This document shows, piece after piece, positions 1 through 8,363 of a stretch of 64,000 nt of DNA (positions are counted from its first letter, which is position 1; every line of letters starts with the position of its first letter). Below the pieces are notes generated by a model. That model made no database searches, was not told where the DNA came from, and saw only the letters and a list, made by a program, of their open reading frames with translations. Made by a program: the position numbers and the translations under genes. This DNA comes from Parapedobacter indicus (lineage in GTDB: Bacteria > Bacteroidota > Bacteroidia > Sphingobacteriales > Sphingobacteriaceae). The stretch covers positions 202,710 to 266,709 of the forward strand of contig NZ_FOQO01000005.1 of assembly GCF_900113765.1 (NCBI RefSeq), given 5' to 3'.

Positions 1-79
1 ATACGTTTGGGTGGTTTGGGGGCGCTAAGTGGGCTGAGCATGTTGTTTGTATGATGTGACCCTAAATATAGTCATTACT

Positions 80-1315
80 TTATAAGCGGTTAAATGAATG
101 GATATGATCTGCGCGGTATGGATAAATCGTGACGCCTTGTACGACTCGGGTAATCGTATCGTTTGCCGATGGAGCATCTGGCTTGAGCCCCAGATTAACC
201 GATTTAAAGAAAGCCAGGATCTGGGCAGGGAGGACACTGCAAACGGATAGAAAGTCCTCTTCTATTTTTTCTTCGTACTCGGAAAAGGAGATAGCCAGTG
301 TGGCTTGTAGATCGTTGTCTGGAAACTCGCTGATACCGACCTGTCCAATTCCTTTTTCAGTAGCTAAGATGGATTTGACCAAGTCAGCCTCGTATAAGTG
401 TACGTAGTCCTCATTGGAGTACAAGAAAAATATCAGAGTTTTATGGTCGATGACCACTTTGGGTCCATGCCTCAATCCCAAAAATGAATCGTGTTTGCAA
501 ATCACTTTGCCGTCTGTAAGCTCCTGTAATTTCAACTGTGATTCCTGTGCGGCATCTTGCAGGGGCCCCGAGCCCAAGAAGAGGGCGCGGTTAAAATCAA
601 GCGATGCCATGTCTTTCAGCGGTTGAGTGTAACGGGTGATGATGCGATCACCGTAATCTGCAAGACGTGAAACCGTTTCCGCGTAGCGGTTGATCCGGTC
701 TATGCGGGTGATGAGGAGTCCGGCTAATAACATGCACGTAAAACTGCTTGTCATCGCCAAGCCCCGATCATTCGTTTCCTCTGGCAAATGAAAAACGAAG
801 CAGTCGGGCCGGTCCCCCATGCGGGCCAGGTCGCCTTCGGGATTACAGGTAATGATGAGGTGAAACGCCTTTTTACATATCGCGTTGGCCAGGTTGATAG
901 CGGCGACGCTTTCGGGGCTGTTTCCTGAGCGTGCGAAGGAAACGAGTAGTAACGTGCGATCGGGTTGGAAGTAGTGATGGGGATGGGATACCAGGTCGGT
1001 GGTAGGTGCGGCCCATGTATTCTTACGTGAACTTTTCTGAAAAGGGTCGCGTAATATACTTCCGATATAGGCAGACGTACCCGCTCCGGTCAAGACGACT
1101 TCCATATCCGTAATCGTATATATGTCGTTAAGAAAGGCCTGCAAGGCTGCTTTGCTTTTGTTGACGAGCGCCCAGGTATTTTTCCATAATAGCGGTTGCT
1201 GTGTAATCTCTTTGGCAGTAAAAGTTCCACCGGCTTCCTGTAACTGCACTTCATCCATTCCGAGCCACGTTTTCCTCTCTTTTGTCGTTTCAGCGGTCAT
1301 ACGCTCCTTATCCAT
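80..1315 (-). CDS. agaS: AgaS-type SIS-domain sugar-phosphate isomerase/deaminase
   Basis: A 411-residue cytosolic protein with two SIS (sugar isomerase) folds, about residues 60-200 and 240-390. The phosphosugar-binding motif SFARSGNSPES is at 126-136, an E-rich helix (ESQLKLQEL) at 258-266 and RHGP at 282-285, as in the AgaS/GlmS-isomerase branch. AgaS enzymes deaminate and isomerise galactosamine-6-phosphate to tagatose-6-phosphate; the family assignment is firm, the exact substrate is inferred. It is divergent from the D-Ala-D-Ala ligase gene and next to a glycan locus with GH109 and GH20 enzymes, which supports amino-sugar catabolism. Two starts are possible: ATG at 1315, or ATG at 1300, which is preceded by AAGGAG. 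Kinase, deacetylase and aldolase partners are not in the window and may lie to its left. Confidence 0.82.
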   Translation of the reverse strand: MDKERMTAETTKERKTWLGMDEVQLQEAGGTFTAKEITQQPLLWKNTWALVNKSKAALQAFLNDIYTITDMEVVLTGAGTSAYIGSILRDPFQKSSRKNTWAAPTTDLVSHPHHYFQPDRTLLLVSFARSGNSPESVAAINLANAICKKAFHLIITCNPEGDLARMGDRPDCFVFHLPEETNDRGLAMTSSFTCMLLAGLLITRIDRINRYAETVSRLADYGDRIITRYTQPLKDMASLDFNRALFLGSGPLQDAAQESQLKLQELTDGKVICKHDSFLGLRHGPKVVIDHKTLIFFLYSNEDYVHLYEADLVKSILATEKGIGQVGISEFPDNDLQATLAISFSEYEEKIEEDFLSVCSVLPAQILAFFKSVNLGLKPDAPSANDTITRVVQGVTIYPYRADHIHSFNRL

Positions 1316-1342
1316 TCCTAAATACGTTTAACGTTTCAAACG

Positions 1343-1350
1343 CAAATATA
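1343..1350 (-). promoter_or_regulatory. Candidate -7 promoter element for agaS
   Basis: The minus strand reads TATATTTG, an exact match to the Bacteroidota -7 consensus TAnnTTTG, about 28 bases before the agaS start. The surrounding 175-bp divergent intergenic region is very AT-rich. I found no TTG at the expected -33 spacing, so this is a half-promoter call. Confidence 0.45.
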
Positions 1351-1490
1351 TAAATTTTTATTTCCTTTTATATTTATTGATATTTTTTATTTTTCCTTGC
1401 TTTAGTTTGGTTTTGTATTTATTTTTCGTTTGTTTGCAGTGTTGATCTTTGATAAACTAACTAATTTGATAAGCTGATAAAACGCCTTGT

Positions 1491-2501
1491 ATGCAGAAAA
1501 AAAGAATTGCATTGGTTACGGGAGGCCACACAGATGAATTTGCCATCTCCTTATTGAGCGCTGATTTCGTGATCGGCCAACTCGACGACACAAAGTATGA
1601 CGTGTATAAAATAGTCGTCTCCGAGGGCCGGTGGGTGTATATGGACGACACCCTTGCTGTACACCCCGTAAATCGTGCCGATTTTACCCTCCGGTTACGT
1701 CATGAGATCGTTCATTTTGACGTTGCTTTCATCATGCTTCATGGCATTCCGGGAGAGAACGGTTGCTTTCAGGCATACCTGGAGTTATTGGGTATCCCCT
1801 ATACATCTTGTGATGCGGCAACATCCGCCATTACCATGAATAAAGCGTACACCAAAGCGGTAATCGCCGATATCGATAACCTGTTTGTGGCTAAATCTGT
1901 TCAAATAGACTCGTCGGAAAGGGACGTGGCAGAACAGTTGGTCACCGAGCGGCTTAGCTTGCCGTATTTTGTAAAACCCAACTGCGGCGGCAGCAGCATT
2001 GGTATGAGCAAAGTGAAGTCGCGGGACGAATTGCCAGCAGCATTAGACCGTGCATTCAGCACGAAAAATGCGGGTAGCCAGATTCTTGTGGAGGAGTTTG
2101 TGACAGGTAGGGAATTCTCCGTAGGGGTTTTTAAACGAGGCAATAAGACGGTTGTACTGCCCATTACCGAGGTGATGGTAGCCGATGGTTTTTTTGACTA
2201 CGAAGCAAAGTATCTGTCGAAAATATCCCCAGATATGACACCTGCAATGTTGAGTCCTTTCCAGCGCAGCCTGGTGGAAGAGGTGGTGATTGCGGTATAC
2301 AAGCGCTTGGCTTGTAAAGGCATGGTACGGGTTGATTTCTTCCTTGAAGATAAAACCGGAAAGTTCTATTTTATTGAAATTAACACCATTCCTGGCCAGA
2401 CCGACCATAGTTTCATTCCAAAGCAAGTACGTGCCGCAGGCATGGATTTGTCGTTGTTTTACGAAGAATTGATCGAAGCAGCGGTGGTCACGGAGCGCTA
2501 A
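1491..2501 (+). CDS. ddl: D-alanine--D-alanine ligase (ATP-grasp)
   Basis: A 336-residue cytosolic ATP-grasp ligase. Visible family marks: N-terminal GGHTDE (11-16), HGIPGENG (84-91), glycine-rich loop KPNCGGSSIG (162-171), VEEFVTGREF (200-209), and the metal-binding end VDFFLED...FIEINTIPGQT (281-304) with E296 and N298. These match Ddl, which joins two D-alanines with ATP for peptidoglycan precursors. The length is close to the family's usual 300-370. It sits beside an amino-sugar isomerase, an amidohydrolase and a DeoR regulator rather than in a mur/fts cluster, so it may be a second, locus-specific ligase acting on another D-amino-acid dipeptide. That is inference; the core motifs are canonical. 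Confidence 0.85.
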   Translation: MQKKRIALVTGGHTDEFAISLLSADFVIGQLDDTKYDVYKIVVSEGRWVYMDDTLAVHPVNRADFTLRLRHEIVHFDVAFIMLHGIPGENGCFQAYLELLGIPYTSCDAATSAITMNKAYTKAVIADIDNLFVAKSVQIDSSERDVAEQLVTERLSLPYFVKPNCGGSSIGMSKVKSRDELPAALDRAFSTKNAGSQILVEEFVTGREFSVGVFKRGNKTVVLPITEVMVADGFFDYEAKYLSKISPDMTPAMLSPFQRSLVEEVVIAVYKRLACKGMVRVDFFLEDKTGKFYFIEINTIPGQTDHSFIPKQVRAAGMDLSLFYEELIEAAVVTER

Positions 2502-2537
2502 TTTATTTAATAAGTAAAAACCAATACTAAAATCGTT

Positions 2538-3656
2538 ATGGAAAGTAAACACCTGCTGTTAGCATTTAGTGTCATGATGCTTGCCTGCACTTCTGACCGC
2601 CAAACGTCCGACGACGGAACATCCGGGCAGAACGAAAAGGCGACAAGCCTGTTGCTGAAAGATTTTAAGCCCCGATCCCTCCACAAAACCGCGGAAACAC
2701 CCATCGAGCGAGCGGCTTTTCCCGTGATCGATATGCACTCGCATGCCTATCCGAGAACGCCTGAAGGCATTGATGAATGGGTAATGACAATGGATAGGCT
2801 TGGCATCGCGAAGACCGTCCTGCTCACAGGCCAGACCGGCAAGGGATTTGATTCACTGGTGAATGTGTACTCCAAATATAGCGACCGGTTTATCTTGTTT
2901 TGCGGATTCGATTATACGGGATACGATCAAGCCGACTTTGGCCCCGCGGCGATCAAAGAGCTTGAAAGGTGCGTAGCGATGGGAGCAAAGGGCGTGGGCG
3001 AGCTTGGCGACAAAGGCTGGGGCGAAATGTACTCCAAGCCGCAAAAGGCCTTGGGTATGCATCCGGATGATGCTCGGATGAAACCATTGCTGGATAAATG
3101 TGCCGAACTGAATTTGCCGGTGAGTATACATGTGGCAGATCCGATCTGGATGTACCAACCCATGGACTCGCTGAATGACGGATTAATGAATGCGTTTAAA
3201 TGGCGTCTTGACAATAAAGAAGCGATCTTGGATCATGCCGGCATGATGGAGGTACTGGCGAATGTGGTCGGGGAAAACCCGCGAGTCACTTTTATTGCGT
3301 GCCACTACGCTAATCTTTCCCATGATTTGGCATCGCTAGCCGTACTGCTTGATCGGTTTCCAAACCTTTACGTAGACAACGCCGCGCAGTACGGAGAAAC
3401 ATCGGTCATACCCCGAACAACTGCAAAATTCTATAAAAGGTATGCAGACCGTATCGTGTACGGCACAGACATGGGGGTCGACGAAGAAATGTACAAGACC
3501 ACCATCCGGATTCTCGAAACGGAAGATGAACACTTCTATGATCATAAAATTTCGACGTATCATTGGTCAATGAATGGCTACGGACTCGATAAAGGCGTAT
3601 TGGAAAAAGTATACCGTTTGAATGCATTGAAGCTATTAGGTCTTGACCGTGACTGA
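2538..3656 (+). CDS. Lipoprotein amidohydrolase (amidohydrolase-2 TIM barrel)
   Basis: 372 residues. The N-terminus is a lipoprotein signal with lipobox MLAC (Cys17), so the enzyme is probably anchored in the periplasm or on the outer membrane. The catalytic fold starts with VIDMHSHAYP (metal-ligand pair H67/H69), followed by PVSIHVADP, a further His in FIACHYAN, and a terminal YGTDMG aspartate motif. This is the amidohydrolase_2 pattern of metal-dependent hydrolases and decarboxylases. It is 36 bp downstream of ddl and probably cotranscribed. Substrate unknown; an amide or lactone released during glycan or peptide breakdown would fit the neighbours. Confidence 0.75.
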   Translation: MESKHLLLAFSVMMLACTSDRQTSDDGTSGQNEKATSLLLKDFKPRSLHKTAETPIERAAFPVIDMHSHAYPRTPEGIDEWVMTMDRLGIAKTVLLTGQTGKGFDSLVNVYSKYSDRFILFCGFDYTGYDQADFGPAAIKELERCVAMGAKGVGELGDKGWGEMYSKPQKALGMHPDDARMKPLLDKCAELNLPVSIHVADPIWMYQPMDSLNDGLMNAFKWRLDNKEAILDHAGMMEVLANVVGENPRVTFIACHYANLSHDLASLAVLLDRFPNLYVDNAAQYGETSVIPRTTAKFYKRYADRIVYGTDMGVDEEMYKTTIRILETEDEHFYDHKISTYHWSMNGYGLDKGVLEKVYRLNALKLLGLDRD

Positions 3657-3709
3657 CCGAGCTCAATTGTGCAAGGTACGGGGTCACGTGTACACGCATC
3701 CAAATTGAA

Positions 3710-3740
3710 TTGCAGCGTTAAAAATTTATCGTTAACTTTC
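3710..3740 (+). promoter_or_regulatory. Promoter of the deoR-type gene
   Basis: TTG at 3710-3712, 20-base spacer, then TAACTTTC at 3733-3740, one mismatch from the Bacteroidota -7 consensus TAnnTTTG. The predicted transcript start lies about 20 bases before the ATG at 3769. Confidence 0.5.
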
Positions 3741-3746
3741 GAAAGT
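3735..3746. promoter_or_regulatory. Palindromic operator overlapping the -7 element
   Basis: ACTTTCGAAAGT is a perfect 12-bp palindrome that covers most of the predicted -7 box of the repressor gene. Position and symmetry suggest autorepression by the DeoR-family protein encoded next to it. A related imperfect site (CTTTCGCAAAG) lies at 4741-4751, just after the next promoter. Confidence 0.5.
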
Positions 3747-3768
3747 ATTTGAAAATTGCAGTATCTTC

Positions 3769-4548
3769 ATGAGCATAAAAAATAAGAAATCAACGGTACA
3801 ACGTAGGGTAATCATCCTTGAGAAGCTAGATCAGGACGGGCAAGTCGATGTCATTTCCCTTAGTAAGGAGCTTGGCGTAACCGAAGTGACCATTCGGAAC
3901 GACCTCGCGCGGCTAGAGCAAAAAAATATGCTGATCAGGGCGCGGGGTGGAGCAATTAAAGTGGACCGTGTGAGCGCAGATTTTACGCTATCTGATAAGA
4001 ACAGGCATCATTACGAGGAGAAATCCCGTATTGGGAAAGCGGCTGCCGAGCTTATTGAGGATGGAGACACGATTATCCTTGATTCGGGTACCACGACATT
4101 GGAGATTACCAAAAACCTGCGTGTTGCTGGATTAACGGTCATTACGAATGCACTTAACGTCGTGAATCAACTGGCCGACCATGAACACGTGGCCGTTATT
4201 GTGCCCGGTGGGTTTTTAAGGAAAAATTCCCTGTCTTTAGTGGGTGCCGGAGCCGAAGATAGCCTTAAAAATTACTTTTGTGACAAGCTTTTCCTGGCAG
4301 TAGATGGGATCAGTGCCGACTTTGGGCTCTCCACGCCAAACGTCGAAGAAGCCCACCTCAACCGGATTATGATTGCCATTTCCAAAAAAGTAATCGTCGT
4401 AACCGATTCAAGCAAATTCAACAAGCGAAGCCTGGCTTTTATCGCCTCGATTTCTGAGATTGACGTCGTCGTCACGGATGAAGGTATTCCGATGGAGGAT
4501 CGGCGGAAACTGGAAAACGCCGGGATCGAAGTGGTTATCGCTTCTTAG
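3769..4548 (+). CDS. DeoR/GlpR-family transcriptional regulator
   Basis: 259 residues, the normal size for the family. The N-terminal DeoR helix-turn-helix is at about 18-60 (VDVISLSKELGVTEVTIRND), followed by the typical RARGGA linker and a C-terminal sugar-phosphate sensor related to ribose-5-phosphate isomerase (DGDTIILDSGTTT, then VVTDSSKF). Such proteins usually repress sugar operons until a phosphorylated sugar binds. It is placed between the agaS/ddl end of the locus and the secreted enzymes, with a palindrome on its own promoter, so it is the likely local regulator, functionally like AgaR. The inducer is inferred to be an amino-sugar phosphate. Confidence 0.88.
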   Translation: MSIKNKKSTVQRRVIILEKLDQDGQVDVISLSKELGVTEVTIRNDLARLEQKNMLIRARGGAIKVDRVSADFTLSDKNRHHYEEKSRIGKAAAELIEDGDTIILDSGTTTLEITKNLRVAGLTVITNALNVVNQLADHEHVAVIVPGGFLRKNSLSLVGAGAEDSLKNYFCDKLFLAVDGISADFGLSTPNVEEAHLNRIMIAISKKVIVVTDSSKFNKRSLAFIASISEIDVVVTDEGIPMEDRRKLENAGIEVVIAS

Positions 4549-4602
4549 CGCCTCGTTTGCCCCGTTCCCTACGATCCTTTTACCTTCCTATAGGAAACCG
4601 CA

Positions 4603-4640
4603 GCGGTTGATGAAATCGAAGCTCATCAACCGCTTATTCT
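4603..4640 (+). terminator. Rho-independent terminator after the deoR-type gene
   Basis: A perfect 11-bp stem (GCGGTTGATGA at 4603-4613, TCATCAACCGC at 4623-4633) with a 9-base loop, followed by a T-rich run. It separates the regulator from the next transcription unit. Confidence 0.85.
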
Positions 4641-4699
4641 TTCTTTAGCTCCCCCTAATTAACACACTTATCCTTTCTTTTTTTTAATAAATAAATGTT

Positions 4700-4730
4700 T
4701 TGAAAAATTTTTTTCTTACTTTTACTTTTG
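4700..4730 (+). promoter_or_regulatory. Promoter of the secreted-enzyme operon
   Basis: TTG at 4700-4702, 20-base spacer, TACTTTTG at 4723-4730: an exact Bacteroidota promoter. The transcript should begin near 4737, directly beside the imperfect palindrome CTTTCGCAAAG (4741-4751), a candidate DeoR site. Confidence 0.7.
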
Positions 4731-4761
4731 TTTTAGTGAGCTTTCGCAAAGTTACTGAATT

Positions 4762-5757
4762 ATGAAAAAGAGGTTAGGCCGCTTAAGATCGTGTACTGTG
4801 CTGTTGCTGGTCATCAGCTATATGGGTGTGCCAACGGGTTGTACACGGACCAACGACGATCGGGGGGATGTGATAGCCGACTCGCTGCTCGCCGACCAAT
4901 ATCCGAATGATACAGGCATCGAAACCGACCCCCATGTGCTCTTTGCGGAACTATTCAAAGGCGACTTGGCGGATGTACTTACCCGTTATACCGATGTCAA
5001 AAACGCAACGGATATGTCTTTAGAAGCGGATGCGCCTGAGGGGAGTCTTATCGGTAAGTCTATCCGCATCACCAACAACGGGGGCACAACAGACGGGGGC
5101 CATCTGTATAAGCGGTTCGCTCCAGGTTTTGACGGCACCGTTTTTCTCCGCTATTATGTAAAGTACCCACAAGCTTCTCGAAACAACTTCCACCACGTCA
5201 GTGTCCGCATCGGTGGTTACGATCCGCCGTCTGATTGGCCGTATGGAACCGCAGGCGTATGTGATCTTCCCACTCGGTTCAACGTGTCGTACGAACCAAT
5301 TACCGGGCAAGCGGGTGAAATGGAAACGTATATTTATTGGCCCGAGATGCGGGCGTCAAACGCAGCGGGCGACCAATGCTATGGCAATTACCTGATCAAC
5401 AATGCCGGCAGGAAATCCGTCGACTATGACCGGTGGATCTGTGTGGAACTCATGGTCAAGTTGAATACGCCCGGCAAACACGACGGCGAACTACAGGTCT
5501 GGCACGATGGGCAGGAAATGGGCCATTGGAAACCGGGTAGCCCAACAGGTAGTTGGAACCGTGACCGATTTACCCACGCTACCGGCGGAGACCCGTTCGA
5601 CGGATTTATGTGGCGTGATGCCGCCCGTTCCAGCCTTAACGTGAACAACGTGAAGTTTGAATTTTATGACACGAAAAGTCCGATAGGGCATCATAACTAT
5701 GTACAATACAGTCATTTGGTCATTGCTGCCAAACGCATTGGCCCGATTAAGCACTAA
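4762..5757 (+). CDS. Secreted lipoprotein, probably a concanavalin-like (polysaccharide-lyase-like) fold
   Basis: 331 residues with a lipoprotein signal (lipobox PTGC, Cys27). The body is rich in Trp, Tyr, Gly and Asp and predicted beta-strand, for example GTVFLRYYVKYP, HHVSVRIGGYDPP, YDRWICVELMVKLNTPGKHDG and ELQVWHDGQEMGHW. The late 'DRWICVEL...NTPGKHDGEL..W.DG' pattern resembles jelly-roll carbohydrate-binding or heparin-lyase-like domains. I do not recognise a named family with confidence. It is the first gene of an operon with a sugar dehydrogenase and DUF1080 protein, so a surface glycan-binding or lyase role is likely. It could also be a pure binding protein. Confidence 0.6.
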   Translation: MKKRLGRLRSCTVLLLVISYMGVPTGCTRTNDDRGDVIADSLLADQYPNDTGIETDPHVLFAELFKGDLADVLTRYTDVKNATDMSLEADAPEGSLIGKSIRITNNGGTTDGGHLYKRFAPGFDGTVFLRYYVKYPQASRNNFHHVSVRIGGYDPPSDWPYGTAGVCDLPTRFNVSYEPITGQAGEMETYIYWPEMRASNAAGDQCYGNYLINNAGRKSVDYDRWICVELMVKLNTPGKHDGELQVWHDGQEMGHWKPGSPTGSWNRDRFTHATGGDPFDGFMWRDAARSSLNVNNVKFEFYDTKSPIGHHNYVQYSHLVIAAKRIGPIKH

Positions 5758-5770
5758 CAAATAAGTTTCG

Positions 5771-7081
5771 ATGAATACTGACAACTTCTCCTCATCCCGA
5801 AGGACATTCTTAAAAAATTCCGCCGCCCTGGCAGGCGCAACCTTGTTGGGCACCCCCGCGGTACGGGCCAGCGCCCATCTGACGGGTAGCGACATCCTCA
5901 AAATCGCACTTGTCGGGTGTGGCAGTCGCGGTGCGGGTGCTATAGTCAATGCATTACGGGCCGACAAGCGCGTCCAGTTAGTGGCTATGGCCGACGCTTT
6001 CGCCGATCAGCTAGCGACGACCCACAGCACGCTACTTAAAATTACAGACATTAAGGATGCCGTACGGGTACCGGAAAGCCACATGTTTGTTGGCTTTGAC
6101 GGGTACAAGGAAGCGATCGCTTTGGCAGATGTGGTGATTTTAGCGACTCCCCCTGCCTTCCGTCCATTGCATTTCGACGCCGTGGTAGCGGCGGGGAAGC
6201 ATACGTTTATGGAGAAACCGCTTGCCTCAGATGCCCCGGGCATCCGGCAGGTGTTAGCCACCGGGGAGGCAGCCAGCCGGAAAAACCTAAAGGTATCCGT
6301 AGGGTTGCAAAACCGATACGACCCCGCATTCATTGAGCTGAAAGAGCGATTGCAGGACGGGCAAATCGGCGAAATTGTTTCAGCAACCGACTATTATTTA
6401 ATCGGTCCGGTACGGCATGTGGACCGTCTACCCGGACAAACCGAGATGGAATACCAGATGCGTAACTGGCGGTATTTCAATTGGCTTTGGGCGGGGTCGC
6501 CGGCTGCATTGCAGATCCATAACACCGATATCGTCAATTGGGTAAAAGAAAGTTACCCCGTAAGGGCCCAAGGAATGGGTGGGCGCAGTGGCTCCTATGC
6601 GCCGGGGTACGGCGACATCTTTGATAATTTTTTCATCGAATACGAATACGCTGACGGTACGAAGCTGAACAGTCAGATCCGCAGCATTGCCGGCACATGG
6701 AACCGCGGTGGCGCTACGTTTATCGGTACCGAAGGACGAGCGGATGCGGCTGCTAAGACCATAAGCGACTTAGGGGGAAACGGACGGTGGCGCAGTGAAA
6801 GTCGCGCGAATTCCTACCAACTGCAACACGACCAGTTTTTTGCAGCTATTCGGGAAGACACCCCCATGAACGACACGGAATGGGCCGCGATGAGCACGAT
6901 GACGACCATTTTAGGTCGGATGGCAGCACATTCGGGAATGCTGATCGAGTGGGAAGACGCCCTTAACTCGGAACTGTCCATCCTTCCGGAAACATTCGCG
7001 TGGGATGCTGCTCCACCCACCCTGCCGGATAACGAAGGTCGCTACCCGATTCCGATCCCCGGTCAATCCCCTACTTTATGA
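5771..7081 (+). CDS. Tat-exported Gfo/Idh/MocA-family NAD(P)-dependent sugar oxidoreductase
   Basis: 436 residues. The N-terminus carries a twin-arginine signal (SRRTFLKNS, then a hydrophobic Ala/Gly stretch), so it should be exported folded with its cofactor. The Rossmann motif ALVGCGSRGAG is near residue 45, and the catalytic EKP motif (MEKPLAS) is intact, as in true dehydrogenases of the family. The C-terminal half is the mixed alpha/beta substrate domain. It starts 13 bp after the lipoprotein gene and its stop overlaps the start of the DUF1080 gene. Related enzymes oxidise glycoside C3 to a keto group, priming cleavage by DUF1080 proteins. That role is inferred from family and context. 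Confidence 0.85.
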   Translation: MNTDNFSSSRRTFLKNSAALAGATLLGTPAVRASAHLTGSDILKIALVGCGSRGAGAIVNALRADKRVQLVAMADAFADQLATTHSTLLKITDIKDAVRVPESHMFVGFDGYKEAIALADVVILATPPAFRPLHFDAVVAAGKHTFMEKPLASDAPGIRQVLATGEAASRKNLKVSVGLQNRYDPAFIELKERLQDGQIGEIVSATDYYLIGPVRHVDRLPGQTEMEYQMRNWRYFNWLWAGSPAALQIHNTDIVNWVKESYPVRAQGMGGRSGSYAPGYGDIFDNFFIEYEYADGTKLNSQIRSIAGTWNRGGATFIGTEGRADAAAKTISDLGGNGRWRSESRANSYQLQHDQFFAAIREDTPMNDTEWAAMSTMTTILGRMAAHSGMLIEWEDALNSELSILPETFAWDAAPPTLPDNEGRYPIPIPGQSPTL

Positions 7082-8358
7082 AGACAACATTCATCTTATC
7101 GGTGGCCACCGCGTTGACGTCCGTGGCGTTCACCCCGGCGTTGGCCGGGCAATTGCGGACGAACACCAAATCCGAGGGGCTGTTCAACGGCCGTAACCTG
7201 GCGGGATGGACCAATGTCAATACCGCTAGAGACACTTGGGTCGTTAAAGAACATGCGTTATATTGCTCAGGATCTCCCACAGGTTATCTGCGAACTGACG
7301 AGATGTATGAGAACTACATTCTTGATTTTGAATGGTTTTCAGTAAACGGACGGGATCTTCCCGAACTATTTATCCATAGTGATGCCCTTCCCGCCGTGGG
7401 TAGTCCGTTTCCGCGTGGCATCAAAGGTCCGGCATTGGGTGCCGGGCTCGCTGCGACAGGTGGTGCATCGATCAAACCCCGCCGCTTTGCAGGCAACATT
7501 ATTCTGGGTGGTTTGTGGAATAGCTACCGCTTGGAAAGCCTGGGTGGAACGATTGTGGTTTCAGTCAATGGAAAAGAAATTGCCCGTGGAACAGCTGCGA
7601 TGCCACGGAAGGGACACATCGCGTTTGCGGCTACCGGACCCACCATCGCCTATCGCAACATCAAGGTTGACCGCTTGCCTACCCATCATCCAACAGCCAA
7701 CCAGGTTGCCGCAGCCGGTACTGGCTGGACTACCCTGTTTTCTGGGGAGCAACTGGACCACTGGGAGCTCAAACCTGGACATAGGGGACATTGGGTGGCA
7801 AGGGATTGGCTGATCGATTATGACGGTAAAAGTGAGGAAAAGGACAAGTGCCTGTGGAGCAAAACCTCATTCATGGACTTTATGCTCATCGCTGACGTAC
7901 GGTTTACGCGCGAACCGGAAACCATGCCAGCACCGGTCATCCTGCCTAGCGGTGAACCGGCGCTCAACGAAGATGGCTCTGCAAAGACCGTAGATTTGCC
8001 CTATTTCGGCGATACCGGCATTTACCTGCGGGGGCATTCGAAAAACCAGATCAACATCGGGAATCGGTACATCGGTTCCGGTGAAATCTACGGATACCGG
8101 GTGGATAGGAATCTTCCGGCAGAGGTCCGCGCTGGCGTTACACCCACGGTAAAAGCCGATAAGCCAGTCGGGGAATGGAATCGGTTTATCATCACCATGG
8201 TCGGTGATCGCATAACCGTGGAATTGAATGGCCAAGTGGTGATTGACCAGGCCGTACTCCCTGGCATTGCGCCCGCGGGCCCCATTGCACTTCAAGATGA
8301 TCATTGGAATGACAACCGCTTTCAATTCGCTAACGTATTCATCAAGCCGTTAGATTGA
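7078..8358 (+). CDS. Double DUF1080 protein (3-keto-disaccharide hydrolase family)
   Basis: 426 residues with a signal peptide (MKTTFILSVATALTSVAFTPALAG). Two DUF1080 jelly-roll domains follow: one at about 30-205 (starting GLFNGRNLAGWTNV) and one at about 218-425 (starting TLFSGEQLDHWELK and ending in LQDDHWNDNRFQFANVFIKPL). DUF1080 proteins hydrolyse 3-keto-glycosides and are usually genetically paired with Gfo/Idh dehydrogenases, exactly as here. The ATG overlaps the previous stop (ATGA), implying translational coupling. Whether both domains are catalytic cannot be told from the sequence. Confidence 0.85.
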   Translation: MKTTFILSVATALTSVAFTPALAGQLRTNTKSEGLFNGRNLAGWTNVNTARDTWVVKEHALYCSGSPTGYLRTDEMYENYILDFEWFSVNGRDLPELFIHSDALPAVGSPFPRGIKGPALGAGLAATGGASIKPRRFAGNIILGGLWNSYRLESLGGTIVVSVNGKEIARGTAAMPRKGHIAFAATGPTIAYRNIKVDRLPTHHPTANQVAAAGTGWTTLFSGEQLDHWELKPGHRGHWVARDWLIDYDGKSEEKDKCLWSKTSFMDFMLIADVRFTREPETMPAPVILPSGEPALNEDGSAKTVDLPYFGDTGIYLRGHSKNQINIGNRYIGSGEIYGYRVDRNLPAEVRAGVTPTVKADKPVGEWNRFIITMVGDRITVELNGQVVIDQAVLPGIAPAGPIALQDDHWNDNRFQFANVFIKPLD

Positions 8359-8363
8359 GCATT

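Noticed and set aside
1..79. Gene fragment at the left edge
   Set aside because: No open frame with protein-like features continues into the edge; it is too short to judge.
4762..5757. Naming the lipoprotein as a specific polysaccharide lyase
   Set aside because: Resemblance is limited to general jelly-roll patterns; no catalytic signature could be identified by eye.
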